From assembly GCA_963575745.1 (NCBI GenBank), contig CAUYUJ010008557.1, positions 312,001 through 348,635 of the forward strand: a DNA stretch of 36,635 nt, written 5' to 3'. Of the stretch, positions 35,000-36,635 are shown piece after piece; the first letter of the stretch is position 1, and every line of letters starts with the position of its first letter. The notes beneath the pieces were generated by a model, which saw only the letters and a program-made list of their open reading frames with translations, was not told the DNA's origin and did no database searches. Position numbers and translations under genes: made by a program. This DNA comes from Prorocentrum cordatum (taxonomy: Eukaryota; Sar; Dinophyceae; Prorocentrales; Prorocentraceae).

Positions 35000-36635
35000 C
35001 TTCGACGCAATGCGGACCCTGGCATGTGGGCCTCAGCTGGAGCTCCCTGCGGGAGCATGAAGCGTGTGAGGGGTGTGCTGAAATGAGGCGGCGATAACCT
35101 TGGCATTTGAGCCTCAGTTGGAGCTCCCTGTGGGGCCACGAAGTGTGTGAGGGGTGTGCCGAAATGAGGCGGCGACGGCATGCGGACCCTGGCATGTGGG
35201 CCTTCGTTGGGGTTCCCTACGGGGCCACGAAACGTGTCAGGAGTGTGCCGAAACGATGCGGCGACATGCGGGCACGGAACGTATGAGGGGTGTGCCGAAA
35301 TGAGGCGGCGACGGCATGCGGACCCAGGCAGTTGGGTGTTACTTGGAGCTGCCTGTGGGGGCGTGAAGCGTGTGAGGGGTGTGCCGAAGTGAAGCGACGA
35401 CGCCATGCGGACCCTGGCGTGTGGGCCTGAGTTTGGAGCTCCCTGTGGGGCCACGAAGTGTGTGAGGGGTGTGCCGAAATGAGGCGGCGACGGCATGCGG
35501 ACCCTGGCATGTGGGCCTTAGTTGGGGCTTCCTACGGGGCCACGGACCGTGTCAGGAGTGTGCCGAAACGATGCGGCGACATGCGGGCACGGAACGTGTG
35601 AGGGGTGTGCCGGAATGAGGCGGCGACGGCATGCGGACCCAGGCAGTTGGGTGTTAGTTGGAGCTGCCTGTGGGGCATGAAGCGTGTGAGGGGTGTGCCG
35701 AAGTGAAGCGACGACGCCATGCGGACCCTGGCGTGTGTGGCCTGAGTTTGGAGCTCCCTGTGGGGCCACGAAGTGTGTGAGGGGTGTGCCGAAAAGAGGC
35801 GGCGACGGCATGCGGACCCTGGCATGTGGGCCTTAGTTGGGGCCCCCTACGGGGCCACGAAACGTGTCAAGAATGTGCCGAAACCATGCGGCGACATGCG
35901 GGCACGGAACGTGTGAGGGGTGTGCCGAAATGAGGCGGCGACGGCATGCGGACGCAGGCAGTTGGGTGTTAGTTGCAGCTCCCTGTGGGGGCATGAAGCG
36001 TGTGAGGGCGTGCCGAAGTGAAGCGACGACGCCATGTGGACCCTGGCGTGTGGGCCTGAATTTGGAGCTCCCTGTGGGGCCACGAAATGTGTGAGGGGTG
36101 TGCCGAAATGAGGCGGCGACGGCATGCGGACCCTGGCATGTGGGCCTTAGTTGGGGCTCCCTACGGGGCCACGAAACGTGTCAGGAGTGTGCCGAAACGA
36201 TGCGGCGACATGCGGGCACGGAACGTGTGAGGGGTGTGCCGGAATGAGGCGGCGACGGCATGCGGACCCAGGCAGTTGGGTGTTTGTTGGAGCTGCCTGT
36301 GGGGGCACGAAGCGTGTGAGGGGTGCGCCGAAGTAAAGTGACGACGCCATGCGGACCCTGGCATGTGGGCCTGAATTTCGAGCCCCCTGTGGGGCCACGA
36401 AGTGTGTGAGGGGTGTGCCGAAATGAGGCGGCGACGGCATGCGGACCCTGGCATGTGGGCCTTAGTTGGGGCTCCCTACGGGGCCACGAAACGTGTCAGG
36501 AGTGTGCCGAAACGATGCGGCGACATGCGGGCACGGAACGTGCGAGGGGTGTGCCGAAACGAGGCGGCGACGGCATGCGGACCCAGGCAGTTGGGTGTTA
36601 CTTGGAGCTGCCTGTGGGGGCATGAAGCGTGTGAT
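34976..36635 (+). repeat. Satellite array with 315-bp higher-order repeat
   Basis: The core GTGTGAGGGGTGTGCCGAA recurs throughout. Four distinguishable monomers repeat in fixed order, giving a higher-order unit whose marker GAGCTCCCTGTGGGG (or variant) falls at 35121, 35436, 35751, 36065 and 36380, spacing 314-315 bp. Within each unit, one monomer has CCACGAAACGTGTCAGGAG, one is shortened (GCGGGCACGGAACGTGTGAG), and one has GGGGGCATGAAGCGTGTGAG. The array runs off the end of the window. It is inverted relative to 32399-33290. Confidence 0.92.

Noticed and set aside
32399-36635. Repeated Cys/Trp-containing peptides (SLWGHETCEGC type) from the satellite units
   Set aside because: The similarity between units is at DNA level in all frames; unit lengths are not consistently multiples of three and there is no gene-like start.

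Overview
The window looks like repeat-rich nuclear DNA of a dinoflagellate. This is inferred from four things: GC-rich coding stretches with very high GC at third positions; long CCT/CTT/ATT, CGT and CAT microsatellites; several decayed retrotransposons of types known from dinoflagellates; and, at 18416-18451, tandem remnants of a sequence matching the dinoflagellate spliced leader. No rRNA, tRNA, CRISPR array or bacterial-type operon was seen. I recognise no complete host gene; two possible exon fragments are listed.

Layout. 1-4734 is simple-sequence DNA (poly-G, a 5-bp array, a CGT array, a degenerate 13-16 bp array, two CCT tracts) with little recognisable coding. 4735-5224 is a 9-bp minisatellite interrupted by a 6335-bp tyrosine-recombinase retrotransposon (5225-11559) and resumed at 11560. 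That element has the split direct repeats (A1 ... B1-A2-B2) of PAT/Ngaro-type DIRS elements. It carries a Cys-rich single-pass membrane ORF, a gag-like ORF, RT-RNase H, a tyrosine recombinase and a cytosine-methyltransferase-like domain. 12769-15880 (minus strand) is a decayed LINE with an N-terminal PARP-like zinc finger, an RT with a YVDN active site and a C-terminal restriction-like endonuclease. 16028-18415 is mostly CT-rich and ATT microsatellite.

18416-25152 is a second LINE (ORF1 intact; ORF2 = APE endonuclease, RT, RNase H, zinc finger, with frameshifts and stops). Identical 18-bp CT-rich sequences flank it, and it starts exactly with spliced-leader remnants. 25506 to about 29410 is a third LINE (APE endonuclease, YADD RT, three zinc-finger-like motifs) with lower GC. 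At about 29410 composition jumps to GC-rich DNA carrying another ORF1-like reading frame (29500-30249, one internal stop). Its end is followed by a 137-bp hairpin-rich insert flanked by 22-bp direct repeats, then a second cluster of hairpins (30740-30841).

30948-32398 is again simple-sequence DNA plus 660 bp without a recognised gene. 32399-33290 is a 90-bp satellite (10 units). 34976-36635 is a related satellite in the opposite orientation, organised as a 315-bp higher-order repeat that runs off the window. Between them lie a short GC3-rich terminal-exon candidate (33300-33467), a 73-bp GC-rich duplication and an inverted pair of about 110-bp copies of the satellite family.

The genes form no shared pathway. 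Each autonomous element encodes its own replication machinery, and most copies are broken. The most interesting signals are the methyltransferase-bearing split-repeat element, the tandem spliced-leader remnants at the exact 5' end of a LINE, the hairpin element at 30563-30699, and the inverted satellite arrays with higher-order structure.
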